The notes: generated by a model from the letters alone, not told the origin. A stretch of DNA of 64,000 nucleotides from JANJTB01 sp032027125 (GCA_032027125.1 JAVSMQ010000001.1:3020872-3084871); one strand, 5' to 3'; numbered from the stretch's first letter, positions 9,305 to 19,125 are shown. A program made the numbers and translations.

Positions 9305-10135
9305 ATGGAAAGTAAAATGTTTAAAAAATCAATGTTGATTGTTGCAGCTATAGCATTAGCGATAGTTGGCTTTATGGGCTTTATGTCATCAGAAAAAATT
9401 ACTATCAAAGGCTCGGATACAATTGTGATATTGTCACAAAGATGGGCTGAAAGATTTATGGCAGCTAATCCGGATGTTTCCATTCAGGTTACAGGCGGTG
9501 GTTCCGGAACTGGTATTTCTGCTTTGATAAACGGGACTACAGATATTTGTAATGCTTCCAGACCAATGAAGAAATCAGAAATTCAAAAATTGAAAGAACG
9601 CTTCGGTTCAATGGGAATTGAAATTCCCTGCGCCAAAGACGGTATTACAATTTACTTGAATCCTGCAAACAAAGTTTCTAATCTAACAATTGACCAGTTG
9701 AAAAAGATATATACAGGTGTAATTACTAATTGGAAAGAAGTAGGCGGAAATGATGCGAGAATCATCACTTATTCCAGAGAGAATAATTCAGGTACTTATG
9801 TGTTTTTCAAGGATAATGTATTAAATGGTCAGGATTATTCTGCATCGTGTCAGAATTTACCCGGTACCGCTGCTGTTGTCAATGCGGTTTCTAAAGATAA
9901 AAACGGTATTGGTTACGGCGGTCACGGTTACAGTTCAGGTGTGAAGATGAGTAAAGTGAATGGTGTTGAGCCAACTGCTTCTACAATTGCTTCCAACAAA
10001 TATCCAATCTCAAGAAATTTATATATGTACGTCAGAAACAGACCAAGCGGTGCAATGAAGAAATTTATTGACTGGACATTAAGTGCTGAAGGACAGAAAG
10101 TTGTAAATGAAGTCGGATATTTTCCGGTAAAATAA
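9305..10135 (+). CDS. pstS: Phosphate ABC transporter substrate-binding protein PstS
   Basis: A periplasmic phosphate-binding protein (276 aa). An N-terminal membrane/signal segment precedes the PBP-like fold: IKGSDTIVILSQRWAERF, the phosphate-loop stretch TGGGSGTGISALINGTTDI, YSRENNSGTYVFFKD, and GIGYGGHGY. A second in-frame ATG at 9317 follows GGAAAG at a better distance and may be the true start; it removes only four residues. The gene lies 52 bp after the porin and 8 bp before pstC, so it probably belongs to the porin-led operon. No separate Pho box was seen in the 52-bp gap. Confidence 0.95.
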   Translation: MESKMFKKSMLIVAAIALAIVGFMGFMSSEKITIKGSDTIVILSQRWAERFMAANPDVSIQVTGGGSGTGISALINGTTDICNASRPMKKSEIQKLKERFGSMGIEIPCAKDGITIYLNPANKVSNLTIDQLKKIYTGVITNWKEVGGNDARIITYSRENNSGTYVFFKDNVLNGQDYSASCQNLPGTAAVVNAVSKDKNGIGYGGHGYSSGVKMSKVNGVEPTASTIASNKYPISRNLYMYVRNRPSGAMKKFIDWTLSAEGQKVVNEVGYFPVK

Positions 10136-10143
10136 GGTGACGC

Positions 10144-11397
10144 TTGATAAATAAGTATTTAAAACATAAACCTCTTCAATACGGCAAGAAATTCTACTTT
10201 GTAGAATTTCTTGCTGAAAGGTTTATACAGTTAGTTGCGGTTTTATCAATCGGATTTATCATAGCAATATTTTATTACATTTTTCAGGAAGCAACTTACG
10301 CGTTCAAAACACCTGAAACTCATAAAATGTTGATGGAAAAATCTAATACCAATGGTGAAACTACAAATAGTTCTTCCGATACTCCCGATGAAAACTACAA
10401 ATCAGAATCCTACAATCCCGACGCTGAATCAGCCGGAGCGAATAATCAAACCACTGATATAAAACCTGAGGAATATGTTCCCGAAACATATCAGTCGGAA
10501 TCTTATTCACCGGATTCTGAAGCAACACCTAAAACAGAAACCCCAAATTCTACACCCGAAAATACAAATGAACCCGAATCACTGGAACAATCATACAGTG
10601 AGCAGCCTGTAACAGTCGAAAAGCTTATTATGCCGAATGACTATATCGAGAATAAACCTGAATATATATGGCAGCCGATAAGTGAAATACCGAAATACAG
10701 CTTTATACCTCTCTTTGTGGGTGCATTAAAAATCACATTGATTGGTTTGATCATTGCCGCTCCGATAGCGATATTTGCAGCTTTATATACTGTTGCATTT
10801 GCTCCACGCTGGTTGAAGGAAATTATTAAGCCTGCAATTGAGATTCTTGCCGGATTTCCATCTGTTGTGCTTGGATTTTTCTGCTTGATTACTTTGGCAA
10901 CTGTTGTACAGGAATTATTTGATACTACATTCCGGCTTAATTCATTCGTCGGAGGGATAGGTATGGCTCTTGCCGTAATACCGATAATTTATACAGTAAC
11001 AGAAGACGCTCTGACAGCTATCCCGAAATATATGTACGAAGGCAGTCTGGCGTTAGGTGCATCCAGATGGCAGACAGTTTACCGTGTAATATTGCCGGCA
11101 GCAACGCCGGGAGTATTTGCAGCGTTGATACTTGGTTTTGGCAGAGCTTTCGGTGAAACTATGATTGCTTTAATGGCAACAGGTAATGCGGCTCTTGTCT
11201 CGACCGATATTTTTGAATCTGTCAGAACAATGGCTGCTACTATCGGGGCTGAAATGGCTGAAGTTGAATTTCACAGCGTTCATTACGGCGTTTTGTTTTT
11301 GATTGGAGCAGTTTTGTTTGTTGTGACATTCAGTTTAAATGCAATTGCCGAATTTTATATAAGAAAAAAATTAATGAAAAAATTCCAGGGTAATTAA
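10144..11397 (+). CDS. pstC: Phosphate ABC transporter permease PstC with a large acidic loop insertion
   Basis: One of the two membrane subunits of the Pst phosphate importer (417 aa). TM1 lies at about residues 26-48. After that comes an unusual hydrophilic insert at about 62-157, rich in Ser, Thr, Glu, Asn and Pro and holding a duplicated motif (YKSESYNPDAES at 85, YQSESYSPDSEA at 116). The usual permease core follows, with the ABC-contact motif EGSLALGASRWQTVYRVILP. The start is TTG 10144, preceded by AGGTGA overlapping the pstS stop; no close ATG exists. The stop is immediately followed by the pstA ATG, implying coupled translation. Most PstC proteins are about 300 aa, so the insert accounts for the extra length. 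Confidence 0.95.
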   Translation: MINKYLKHKPLQYGKKFYFVEFLAERFIQLVAVLSIGFIIAIFYYIFQEATYAFKTPETHKMLMEKSNTNGETTNSSSDTPDENYKSESYNPDAESAGANNQTTDIKPEEYVPETYQSESYSPDSEATPKTETPNSTPENTNEPESLEQSYSEQPVTVEKLIMPNDYIENKPEYIWQPISEIPKYSFIPLFVGALKITLIGLIIAAPIAIFAALYTVAFAPRWLKEIIKPAIEILAGFPSVVLGFFCLITLATVVQELFDTTFRLNSFVGGIGMALAVIPIIYTVTEDALTAIPKYMYEGSLALGASRWQTVYRVILPAATPGVFAALILGFGRAFGETMIALMATGNAALVSTDIFESVRTMAATIGAEMAEVEFHSVHYGVLFLIGAVLFVVTFSLNAIAEFYIRKKLMKKFQGN

Positions 11398-12588
11398 ATG
11401 TTACTATATTTTTCTATTGCTGTATTAATAATAGTCGTGTCAGCCTTTTTCATTAAGAAAAGGCTTTCAGTAGAAATGCAGAAAAAGATTGATGAGAATT
11501 TTTTTGTTATTCTATCGGGTTTCTCCGCGATTGTCATAATCAGCTTTGTGATTTATTTATTAATCCATATTCTGTTAATTGGTCACAGCCAGATATCCTG
11601 GGAATTTATTTTTGCCAAACCGGCTGAAGGTCTGACCGAAGGCGGCATTTTTCCAGCAATTGTCGGTACAGCATTGCTGGTTATAATTATGTCCATTGTC
11701 GGTGTTCCTATCGGTACAATTACTGCTATATATCTGACAGAATATGCCAGGGAAAATTCTGTTATAGCCAGAATCATAAGATTTGCAGTAAATACTCTTG
11801 CCGGAGTTCCGGCAATTGTGTTCGGGTTGTTCGGACTTGGATTTTTTATCGGGTTCATCGGTAAACAAATGGACAGCATTGAACAAAGCCGGCAAATGCA
11901 AAAAATGGAAATCGTTTTTAATATGGAGTCCTCTCCTTTTGCAGGTGACGGTAAAGCTACTCCCGATGAAATTAAAGAAGCACTTATAAAGAATGACAAA
12001 GTATATTGGGACAGACAGATTGAATTGACAAAAATATTGACCGAAATGTATGGTGAAGATTCTCAGATTGAAAGAAAAAATGTAACAAAATTTTATATAT
12101 CCAGAAACAGACCCCATTGGGCTCAGCCTTCACTGCTGTGGGCTGCTCTTACGATGGCATTACTGACACTACCTGTGGTAATAGTGTCGGTTGAAGAGGC
12201 TATGAAAACAGTGCCGAGAGAACTTAGAGAAGCAAGTCTGGCATTGGGAGCTACAAAATTAGAAACAATTTTAAGAGTTGTTCTGCCCGGTTCTATTACA
12301 GGTATCCTGACGGGTGCAATTCTTGCAGTCAGCCGTGGGGCAGGAGAGGTAGCCCCGATATTATTTACCGGTGCTGCCTATTATCTGCCTGATTTACCGA
12401 ATTCGCTGTCATCTCAGTTTATGGAACTTGGGTATCATATTTATGTATTGACAACTCAGTCAACAAATGTTGAATTAACTAAACCGCTGCAATATGCTAC
12501 AACTTTAGTTCTATTATTTTTAACATTTGCTTTAAACTTTTCAGCTATCATTCTTAGGTCGAAATTACGTTCAAGAATGTCAAGATAA
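11398..12588 (+). CDS. pstA: Phosphate ABC transporter permease PstA with a periplasmic insertion
   Basis: The second Pst membrane subunit (396 aa). An N-terminal helix pair, the GGIFPAIVGTALLV and GVPIGTITAIYLTEYA segments, and the EAA-type motif REASLALGATKLETILRVVLP are typical of PstA. Residues about 155-243 form a charged insertion between the helix LAGVPAIVFGLFGLGFF and the helix LWAALTMALLTLPVVI, where most PstA proteins have a short loop. It has no gap to pstC and precedes pstB by 31 bp. Like PstC, it is longer than the usual family size of about 280-300 aa. Confidence 0.95.
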   Translation: MLLYFSIAVLIIVVSAFFIKKRLSVEMQKKIDENFFVILSGFSAIVIISFVIYLLIHILLIGHSQISWEFIFAKPAEGLTEGGIFPAIVGTALLVIIMSIVGVPIGTITAIYLTEYARENSVIARIIRFAVNTLAGVPAIVFGLFGLGFFIGFIGKQMDSIEQSRQMQKMEIVFNMESSPFAGDGKATPDEIKEALIKNDKVYWDRQIELTKILTEMYGEDSQIERKNVTKFYISRNRPHWAQPSLLWAALTMALLTLPVVIVSVEEAMKTVPRELREASLALGATKLETILRVVLPGSITGILTGAILAVSRGAGEVAPILFTGAAYYLPDLPNSLSSQFMELGYHIYVLTTQSTNVELTKPLQYATTLVLLFLTFALNFSAIILRSKLRSRMSR

Positions 12589-12619
12589 TATAATTACAAA
12601 ATTATTTAAATAAGTAAAA

Positions 12620-13378
12620 ATGAAGAAAATTAAAATCAGTACAGAAAATTTAGATTTATTTTACGGCACAAAACAGGCTCTGAATAAAATCACACTGGAC
12701 ATTCCTGAAAATCAGGTGACTGCATTGATTGGTCCATCAGGTTGCGGCAAGTCAACTTTTCTGCGTGCTCTTAACAGAATGAATGATTTGATTGGTAATG
12801 TAAAGACCTCAGGCATAGTCAAAATTGATGATATCAACATCTATGATAAACGGATTGATGTTGTTCAGCTTAGAAAGAGAATAGGAATGGTGTTTCAGAA
12901 ATCCAATCCTTTTCCAAAATCAGTTTATGACAATGTCGCTTACGGACCGAGAGTTAATGGGATTAAAGATAAAAAGAAACTGGACGAAATTGTTGAAAAC
13001 AGTTTGAAGAGTGCAGCTATATGGGATGAAACCAAAGACCGTCTAAAAAGCTCTGCATTAGGATTTTCCGGCGGTCAGCAGCAAAGATTATGTATAGCCA
13101 GAAGTCTTGCAGTTAATCCTGAAATACTGCTGATGGATGAACCCGCAAGCGCATTAGACCCAATTTCAACATCGAAAATTGAAGAATTAATACACGAATT
13201 AAAAAGCTCTTATACTATTGTCATTGTAACTCATAATATGCAGCAGGCTGCCAGAGTGAGCGATAATACTGCGTTTTTCTATCTGGGTGAACTAATCGAG
13301 TATGACAAAACCAGAAAAATATTTACGAACCCTGAACTAAAACAGACAGAAGATTATGTAACAGGTCGTTTTGGTTGA
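12620..13378 (+). CDS. pstB: Phosphate ABC transporter ATP-binding protein PstB
   Basis: The cytoplasmic ATPase of the Pst importer (252 aa, normal length). It shows Walker A GPSGCGKST (38-46), Q-loop Gln93 in MVFQKSNPFPKS, the signature FSGGQQQR (149-156), Walker B ILLMDEP (169-175) and the switch His205 in VTHNMQQA. The sequence is very close to the family consensus. It follows pstA in the same direction; a TAnnTTTG element between pstB and phoU may give phoU an additional promoter. Confidence 0.98.
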   Translation: MKKIKISTENLDLFYGTKQALNKITLDIPENQVTALIGPSGCGKSTFLRALNRMNDLIGNVKTSGIVKIDDINIYDKRIDVVQLRKRIGMVFQKSNPFPKSVYDNVAYGPRVNGIKDKKKLDEIVENSLKSAAIWDETKDRLKSSALGFSGGQQQRLCIARSLAVNPEILLMDEPASALDPISTSKIEELIHELKSSYTIVIVTHNMQQAARVSDNTAFFYLGELIEYDKTRKIFTNPELKQTEDYVTGRFG

Positions 13379-13389
13379 TATTATTTATG

Positions 13390-13397
13390 TATATTTG
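13390..13397 (+). promoter_or_regulatory. TAnnTTTG element before phoU
   Basis: TATATTTG, an exact match to the Bacteroidota -7 consensus, lies 28 bp before the phoU ATG in the 46-bp pstB-phoU gap. It could allow phoU expression independent of the pst promoter. Confidence 0.45.
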
Positions 13398-13424
13398 TAA
13401 AATGATAAACTATGGAATTATAAA

Positions 13425-14153
13425 ATGGCGAATCACGTTTTAAAAGCATTTGATGATGAATTGAATAAACTCCGGTACAGACTCGTAAAAATGGGTACTT
13501 TGGTTCAGGAGCAGATTGAATATGCAATTAATTCACTTCTTTTAGATAAAAAGGAATTAGCTTCCATTGTACTTGAAATTGAGACAAAAGTTGATAATCT
13601 TGATATTAAAATTGATAAGCAATGCCTTAGAATTTTTGCTCTTCATCAGCCTGTTGCTCTTGATTTAAGACTGGTACTGTCGGCAATATCAATTAATGAT
13701 AATATGGAATTGATTGGCGACCTTGCCTCAAACATTGCAAGAAATGTTCAGAAAATGACAATTCAGCCGGGCATTTTGAAAAAAACAAAATTTGAGGAAA
13801 TGGGCAAAGCTCTTGAGCTTATCATTTCTAAATTGATGGATTCATTTGTAAATATGAATAAAGAACTTGCATTGGAAGCCATCAAATCCGATTCGGAGAT
13901 AAAGATTTTATTTGACAGAAATTTTGAACTGATTAATAATTTGATGATTGAAGATAATCAATTAATTGAATACGGCTGCTATTTGATTGACATTAATAGA
14001 AATATTCAGTCAATATCCCGTCAGGCGAGGTCAATTGCTCAGGAACTTGTGTTTTTATTTGAAGCAAAAATGATTAAGCATCTGAGCCTTGAAGAAATTT
14101 TTGATGCATCGAAAGAAGATTTAATTAATGACAATGAAGTCGAAGATTTGTAA
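13425..14153 (+). CDS. phoU: Phosphate signalling protein PhoU
   Basis: The cytoplasmic regulator (242 aa, usual length) that couples Pst transport state to PhoR and restrains phosphate uptake. It is all-helical, with two PhoU half-domains. The first contains LVKMGTLVQEQIEYAI, the metal-cluster-type motif LDIKIDKQCLRIFALHQPVALDLR and DLASNIARNVQKM. The second contains CYLIDINRNIQSISRQARSIAQELVFLFEAKMIKH. It stands 46 bp downstream of pstB, the standard position. Confidence 0.95.
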   Translation: MANHVLKAFDDELNKLRYRLVKMGTLVQEQIEYAINSLLLDKKELASIVLEIETKVDNLDIKIDKQCLRIFALHQPVALDLRLVLSAISINDNMELIGDLASNIARNVQKMTIQPGILKKTKFEEMGKALELIISKLMDSFVNMNKELALEAIKSDSEIKILFDRNFELINNLMIEDNQLIEYGCYLIDINRNIQSISRQARSIAQELVFLFEAKMIKHLSLEEIFDASKEDLINDNEVEDL

Positions 14154-14260
14154 GTGTTTTGTTATTTGAAAATCGAATGATTGTATACTATGGTTGAAAT
14201 AAACAAGTTTAAGGAAGAGAAAATGACGTTTGGTTTCTTGTCCCATGCTGTAGAGCATGT

Positions 14261-14400
14261 TGATAAATTCTAATATTTTTAAATAAAACCCATTGGTTTG
14301 TCACGCTGAGCTTGCGAAGAGTCCATGTATTCATTAATTAACAGCCTGGATGCTTCACTTCGTTCAGCATGACAAGCCCAAAAGTACGGTTTTATGTTGT
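14261..14400 (+). repeat. Composite palindromic repeat, copy R1
   Basis: A degenerate leader (TTCTAATATTTTTAAATAAAAC) precedes the palindrome at 14300-14373, which runs from GTCACGCTGAGC to GCATGAC around the centre ATTCATTAATTAACAGCC. The trailer AAGCCCAAAAGTAC matches copy R2 almost exactly. R1 fills most of the 403-bp phoU-phoR spacer; a small hairpin (CATGCT/AGCATG) lies just upstream at about 14243. Confidence 0.85.
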
Positions 14401-14556
14401 AACATTTGCTAAATATGTTGAATTTTTTAGAACCTATCTGCCCTCCCCGACAGGAGAACAAATACAAAACTCATAATTAGTAGTCAGACTATAAATTATA
14501 TGAAAATGAATCAGAATCGAAATATAAATAAATTTAATATCAAATTTTAGAAATCA

Positions 14557-16302
14557 ATGAAACGTATTTTTAGAAAAATATTCTTAGCATATCTTGTTGT
14601 AATTGTTGTATTAACAACAACGATACTATACTTTTCTTTTTCAATTATAAAAGAAAATCACCAAAATAATTTAATTGAAAACTTATTAAATATCAATAAT
14701 CCGATTGACAGGGCTATTGTACCTTTATTACTGGATTCAAATATGACCCGGATGGATTCTTTAGTTAAAGTGATTGGAAATGATATCAAGGTAAGAATCA
14801 CAATTATTAACAATGAAGGAATAGTTCTGGCTGACTCCCAAAAAGAACCTTCAAAAATGCAGAATCACTCCGACAGACCGGAAGTAATAAAGGCTTTTGC
14901 ATTAGGTAAAGGTTCATCAATCAGATATAGCAGTACCGTTAAAAAAGATATGTTATATGTGGCTGTCCCGATAAAAGTAAACGGAAAGCTGCTCGGAGTT
15001 TCAAGGCTTGCAATATATATGGATGATTTTGACGATTTAATTTCAAATTTGAGAGTCAGGATTTTGCAAATAGTATTTATTGTCGTTATAATATCTTTAA
15101 TCTTAGCTATTATTTTTTCCCGCAACATAACCAAACCTATAGCTGATTTGGTTTTAGTTTCAAAGGCAGTTGCCGGAGGCGACTTCGAAGTAAAGGCAAT
15201 AGCTGAAACAAATGACGAACTCAAGCTTCTTGCTGATAGTTTTAATAACATGATTGATAAAATACGATATTTATTTCAAAAAACTAACAGACAAAAAGAA
15301 GAATTGATTAATATTATTTCTTCAATACAGGAAGGAATTGTAGTTATTGATAACGAAGGAAAAATTAAACTCACCAATCAAAGTTTTAATAAAATTGTTA
15401 ACAATGAGTCTGCTGTCGGGATGTTTTACTGGGAAATAATCAGAGAACCTGCAATCACTAAAATTGTCAAAAAATTAAAAGATTCCGATAAGAACCGTAA
15501 TACTGAAATCATTTTAAATGATGAATATTATATCTGCAATGCAAGTCATATCAATGACAGAAAAGAAATTGTTCTGAGTTTATATAATATTTCACATCTT
15601 AAGAAACTGGAAAATATCAAAAAAGAATTTGTTGCAAATGTTTCCCACGAATTGAAAACACCTCTGACTGTTATCAAAGGTTATATTGAAACTATTGAAG
15701 AAGAAATTGATGAGAAAAATAAAAAATATTTGAATATCATCAAAAATCATACAAACAGATTGATTGATATTGTTCAAGATTTGTTGACAGTTTCAAAACT
15801 TGAAGATAATAATATTAAACTGGATATATCTGAATTTAAACTCAAACCGTTTTTTGCAAACGTGTATGATACTTTCGAGCAGCGTTTAAAGAACAAAAAT
15901 TTATATCTTAAAATCAATCTTGCAGATGAGAATTTGGTTTTAGAAGCCGATGAATATAAATTGGAGCAATTATTTACCAATCTAATTGAAAATGCCGTGA
16001 AGTATTCTGAGCAAGGCGGAATAACAATTTCTGCCGTCAAAGAAAATTCCGGTATGCGATTTGAAGTTGCCGATACAGGAATAGGCATTCCCGATAGTGA
16101 TATCGGCAGGGTATTTGAAAGATTCTATACAGTTGATAAATCACGCGCCCGGAATTATGCCGGAACAGGTCTTGGTTTATCAATAGTCAAGCATATTGTC
16201 AATCTTCATAAGGGTAGTATAACGGTTGAAAGCAAATACGGCACAGGTACAAAATTTGTAATTCTGATTCCTTTGATTGGCTTAAACTCTGATATTACAT
16301 AG
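14557..16302 (+). CDS. phoR: PhoR-like membrane sensor histidine kinase
   Basis: The 581-residue protein has TM1 at about residues 7-29 and an extracytoplasmic sensor to about 165. TM2 (about 169-191) and a HAMP linker (SRNITKPIADL) follow, then a PAS-like domain (IISSIQEGIVVIDNEGKI). The HisKA box SHELKTPLT has the phosphoacceptor His364. The ATPase domain shows the N box NLIENAVKYSEQ, the G1 box DTGIGIPDSD and GTGLGLSIVKHIV. This order is typical of PhoR. Its position after pst-phoU supports a role in phosphate sensing, although the spacer holds a repeat and no PhoB gene is adjacent, so the partner must be encoded elsewhere. Confidence 0.85.
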   Translation: MKRIFRKIFLAYLVVIVVLTTTILYFSFSIIKENHQNNLIENLLNINNPIDRAIVPLLLDSNMTRMDSLVKVIGNDIKVRITIINNEGIVLADSQKEPSKMQNHSDRPEVIKAFALGKGSSIRYSSTVKKDMLYVAVPIKVNGKLLGVSRLAIYMDDFDDLISNLRVRILQIVFIVVIISLILAIIFSRNITKPIADLVLVSKAVAGGDFEVKAIAETNDELKLLADSFNNMIDKIRYLFQKTNRQKEELINIISSIQEGIVVIDNEGKIKLTNQSFNKIVNNESAVGMFYWEIIREPAITKIVKKLKDSDKNRNTEIILNDEYYICNASHINDRKEIVLSLYNISHLKKLENIKKEFVANVSHELKTPLTVIKGYIETIEEEIDEKNKKYLNIIKNHTNRLIDIVQDLLTVSKLEDNNIKLDISEFKLKPFFANVYDTFEQRLKNKNLYLKINLADENLVLEADEYKLEQLFTNLIENAVKYSEQGGITISAVKENSGMRFEVADTGIGIPDSDIGRVFERFYTVDKSRARNYAGTGLGLSIVKHIVNLHKGSITVESKYGTGTKFVILIPLIGLNSDIT

Positions 16303-16455
16303 ATTAACTTAATGCGGAAGTCAGATTTCAAAATAATAAAATCTTAAATATATTTAGAAGTTACTAATAAAATTCATTTTTCAAAAATAAATATTGTGTA
16401 TTTATTTAAATTGTGTTAAATTTAAATGTTTATAAATTTGAAAATTGGAATTTTT

Positions 16456-19065
16456 ATGAAAAATTTTACTTTTTATCTGATAATAATTGTCTTCTGCATC
16501 ATAGGCATAGCTCAGGCAGCCCCCGGCGACCGGACAATTGTCCGTACAATTGAGTTTCAGCAGAGACGGACAGGCTGGTATGATTTCCCTTCAACCCAAA
16601 AGCAGTATCAGCAGATTCTTCTACATTTCAAACTTCGCTGCCCTCCGGGTAAACCATGCGGAGAGTGGGACTATATATCTTATGTATTTCTGAACCAATG
16701 GTATGCTCCAAGTTTTCGCACAGACAAAAAGGTTATGGAACAATTCAGCTTTATGACTGATACTTCCTGGACTTATTCACAGGTTGATGACGGTGGAAAT
16801 AAGGTTATCGTTAAAAGTCCAAAACCAAGTATTTTACTCGAATTTTATAATGATAAGGATAAACCTACAAAAGTTACCGATTCCATGAGGGTCTGGTCCA
16901 CTTATTATGCCGATTACAAATTTGACGCTAACGGTAAAGCAATTGACTCCATATTTGTTCAGCCGGATTCAACTATCACTCTTGCAAAGTCGCGGGTATA
17001 TTTTGATGACAATGTTACTTTCAGCGACCGCTGGGAGATATTCAGATATATTACGCCTTACGGCAATGGAATAACTCTCGGTGATGGAGTTACATGGACG
17101 ATGGATGTAACTGATTTTGGTCCGTTATTGACAGGGCTTGTTCATCTTGCATCACCGAATGGCGGCTGGGGAGATGCTTATGACCAAAATACCCAGGAAG
17201 ACCTTGAACTCACCTTTGAGTTTATCGAAGGCACCCCTCCAAGAAATGTGGTCAATATCACTAAGTTATGGAATTATTACGGTCTGACTTACGATAAAAA
17301 TTTTGAAAATTATATATCACCAATTGAATACAACTTTTCCCAGCAGGAGAAAGGTGCTGTTATTCAGGTAGTGCAGAGCGGTCATGGATTTGGAGGTACA
17401 GCGGATAATTGTGCCGAGTTTTGCAGAAAATTAAGCACTGTGAAAGTTGACAACATCAAACTCGACAGTCATTATGTCTGGAGAGAATGCGGCAGTACAG
17501 CGATTTATCCGCAGGGCGGTACTTGGATTTATGATAGAAGCAACTGGTGTCCGGGTGCTGAAGTGCTACCTTATAAATATGATATTTCCTCTCAAATTTC
17601 TTCCGGAGGTAATCATACAATTGATTATGATATGGAATATTACGACCTCCAGTGGTCGGGAGGCAGCAATACAAAACCAAATTGGGTAATTGCTGGTTTT
17701 CTCACTACTTACGGCGATATTAATCATAATCTTGATGTGAGAATCAATGAAATAATTTCTCCAAATAACGACAGAATGTATAACAGATATAATCCAATCT
17801 GCGGCAGTCCGGTAATTAAAATCCAAAATACCGGAAGAGAAGTAATTAATAAAGTTCAGGTTAGATACGGCAATAATCCTGAAAAGTCAGCATCTGCTGA
17901 AATTGCACTGGATGAACCGTTACAATTTATGGAAGAAGTAGAAATTACTCTGCCGAATAATGGTTTTTATGACAAAGATAAGCCGGGTAATTTTAATGTT
18001 GAAATTTTAAAAGCAAACGATAAGACCGATGAAAATTTAACAAATAATACTAAAAGCAGTTCATTTGAGACTAATCTGCCTGAATATTTCGGTGATTTTA
18101 CAATCGAATTAATTACACCAAATTCAAATGTGCTGGGTATTAGTTCTCCAATCAGTTATTACCTTGAAGATAGTGAAGGTAATATTATACGTTCGAGAGA
18201 AACTACCGAAAACAGCATGGAGTACAAAGATGATGTCCATTTGGAAAACGGCTGTTACCGCTTTACAGTCATTAACTCTCAGGGATTTGGACTTGGCTTT
18301 TGGGCTTATCAGCAGTCCGGCTTGATAAATGGTTCGCTGAAATTTTCGGTTAACGGTGCAGCATTTAAACTGTTCCCGTCGGACTGGGGTAATTTTATCG
18401 TTCACGAATTTACTGTAGGAAGCCAGCCGGAGTTGATATTGGATATTACCGGTGATACACTTAATTTCGGTGATGTATTATTAGGTCAGAAAGCAACTCA
18501 GACAATTGAACTTTCTCCGGCAAACGAAAAAGGAATTCAGATTGAAGAATTATCTGTCTTGCTTGGCTCAAGCAAAAAATTTGAAATTATCAAAACCGCA
18601 CCTGCCCTTATTAATGGTAAATTAAATGTCAAATACGGCGAAAAACTTTTGGTTACTCTTGGATTTGAACCAATGTCCGAAGGTATTAAAACCGCACCGT
18701 TCAGGATTTCAAGTAATGATTTCCTCAATTGGCAGAAAACCATTGTTTTGAGCGGAAGAGGCAGAGACCCGAATCATGTAAGTAATTCTGATATTCAGTC
18801 AAATTCAATTGAAATGAAAGCAGATTTTTCAGAGCAATCAAACATGTTAAATCTGAAAATTACAACTACTAATCCCGGATATTCAGGCGATTTATTCATA
18901 TATAATATTCTCGGAACGAAGGTATTGGAAATCCGCGGCTTAACATTAAGTGATTATGTTTTCTCCGTTAGCTATGATGTTTCCTCACTTCAGTCCGGCG
19001 TATATCTTGTCAGCTTCGATTATCAGGGAACCGGTGTTCGTGTACCTTTGATGATTGCAAGATAA
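16456..19065 (+). CDS. Secreted PNGase F-like peptide N-glycosidase with T9SS sorting domain
   Basis: The 869-residue protein (start ATG 16456, giving a clean signal peptide ending IAQAA; an in-frame ATG at 16426 adds ten residues) has the two PNGase F domains. The N-terminal one contains CPPGKPCGEWDYISYVF. The C-terminal one contains GHGFGGTADNCAEFC, YVWRECGS and GGTWIYDRSNWCPGAEV, signature stretches of the family. An ASPM/Hydin-like Ig module follows (about 660-765, LNFGDVLLGQKATQTIEL), then a T9SS sorting domain. PNGase F removes N-linked glycans from proteins, converting Asn to Asp. Catalytic acids probably lie in the CGEWD and WREC stretches, but I did not verify them by alignment. No glycan-utilisation genes are nearby. 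Confidence 0.85.
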   Translation: MKNFTFYLIIIVFCIIGIAQAAPGDRTIVRTIEFQQRRTGWYDFPSTQKQYQQILLHFKLRCPPGKPCGEWDYISYVFLNQWYAPSFRTDKKVMEQFSFMTDTSWTYSQVDDGGNKVIVKSPKPSILLEFYNDKDKPTKVTDSMRVWSTYYADYKFDANGKAIDSIFVQPDSTITLAKSRVYFDDNVTFSDRWEIFRYITPYGNGITLGDGVTWTMDVTDFGPLLTGLVHLASPNGGWGDAYDQNTQEDLELTFEFIEGTPPRNVVNITKLWNYYGLTYDKNFENYISPIEYNFSQQEKGAVIQVVQSGHGFGGTADNCAEFCRKLSTVKVDNIKLDSHYVWRECGSTAIYPQGGTWIYDRSNWCPGAEVLPYKYDISSQISSGGNHTIDYDMEYYDLQWSGGSNTKPNWVIAGFLTTYGDINHNLDVRINEIISPNNDRMYNRYNPICGSPVIKIQNTGREVINKVQVRYGNNPEKSASAEIALDEPLQFMEEVEITLPNNGFYDKDKPGNFNVEILKANDKTDENLTNNTKSSSFETNLPEYFGDFTIELITPNSNVLGISSPISYYLEDSEGNIIRSRETTENSMEYKDDVHLENGCYRFTVINSQGFGLGFWAYQQSGLINGSLKFSVNGAAFKLFPSDWGNFIVHEFTVGSQPELILDITGDTLNFGDVLLGQKATQTIELSPANEKGIQIEELSVLLGSSKKFEIIKTAPALINGKLNVKYGEKLLVTLGFEPMSEGIKTAPFRISSNDFLNWQKTIVLSGRGRDPNHVSNSDIQSNSIEMKADFSEQSNMLNLKITTTNPGYSGDLFIYNILGTKVLEIRGLTLSDYVFSVSYDVSSLQSGVYLVSFDYQGTGVRVPLMIAR

Positions 19066-19092
19066 GCTACTTGATTACAAAGTAATAAATAG

Positions 19093-19125
19093 AATCCGGT
19101 GCTTGATTTCGAGTGCCGGATTTTT
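19093..19125 (+). terminator. Terminator after the PNGase F-like gene
   Basis: The stem AATCCGGTGCT/AGTGCCGGATT (11 pairs including two G-U) with an 8-nt loop is followed by TTTTT. It lies 28 bp after the stop codon. Confidence 0.85.

Noticed and set aside
11575..12117. Long minus-strand open frames inside pstA
   Set aside because: They lie entirely within the well-conserved pstA coding sequence and are shadows.
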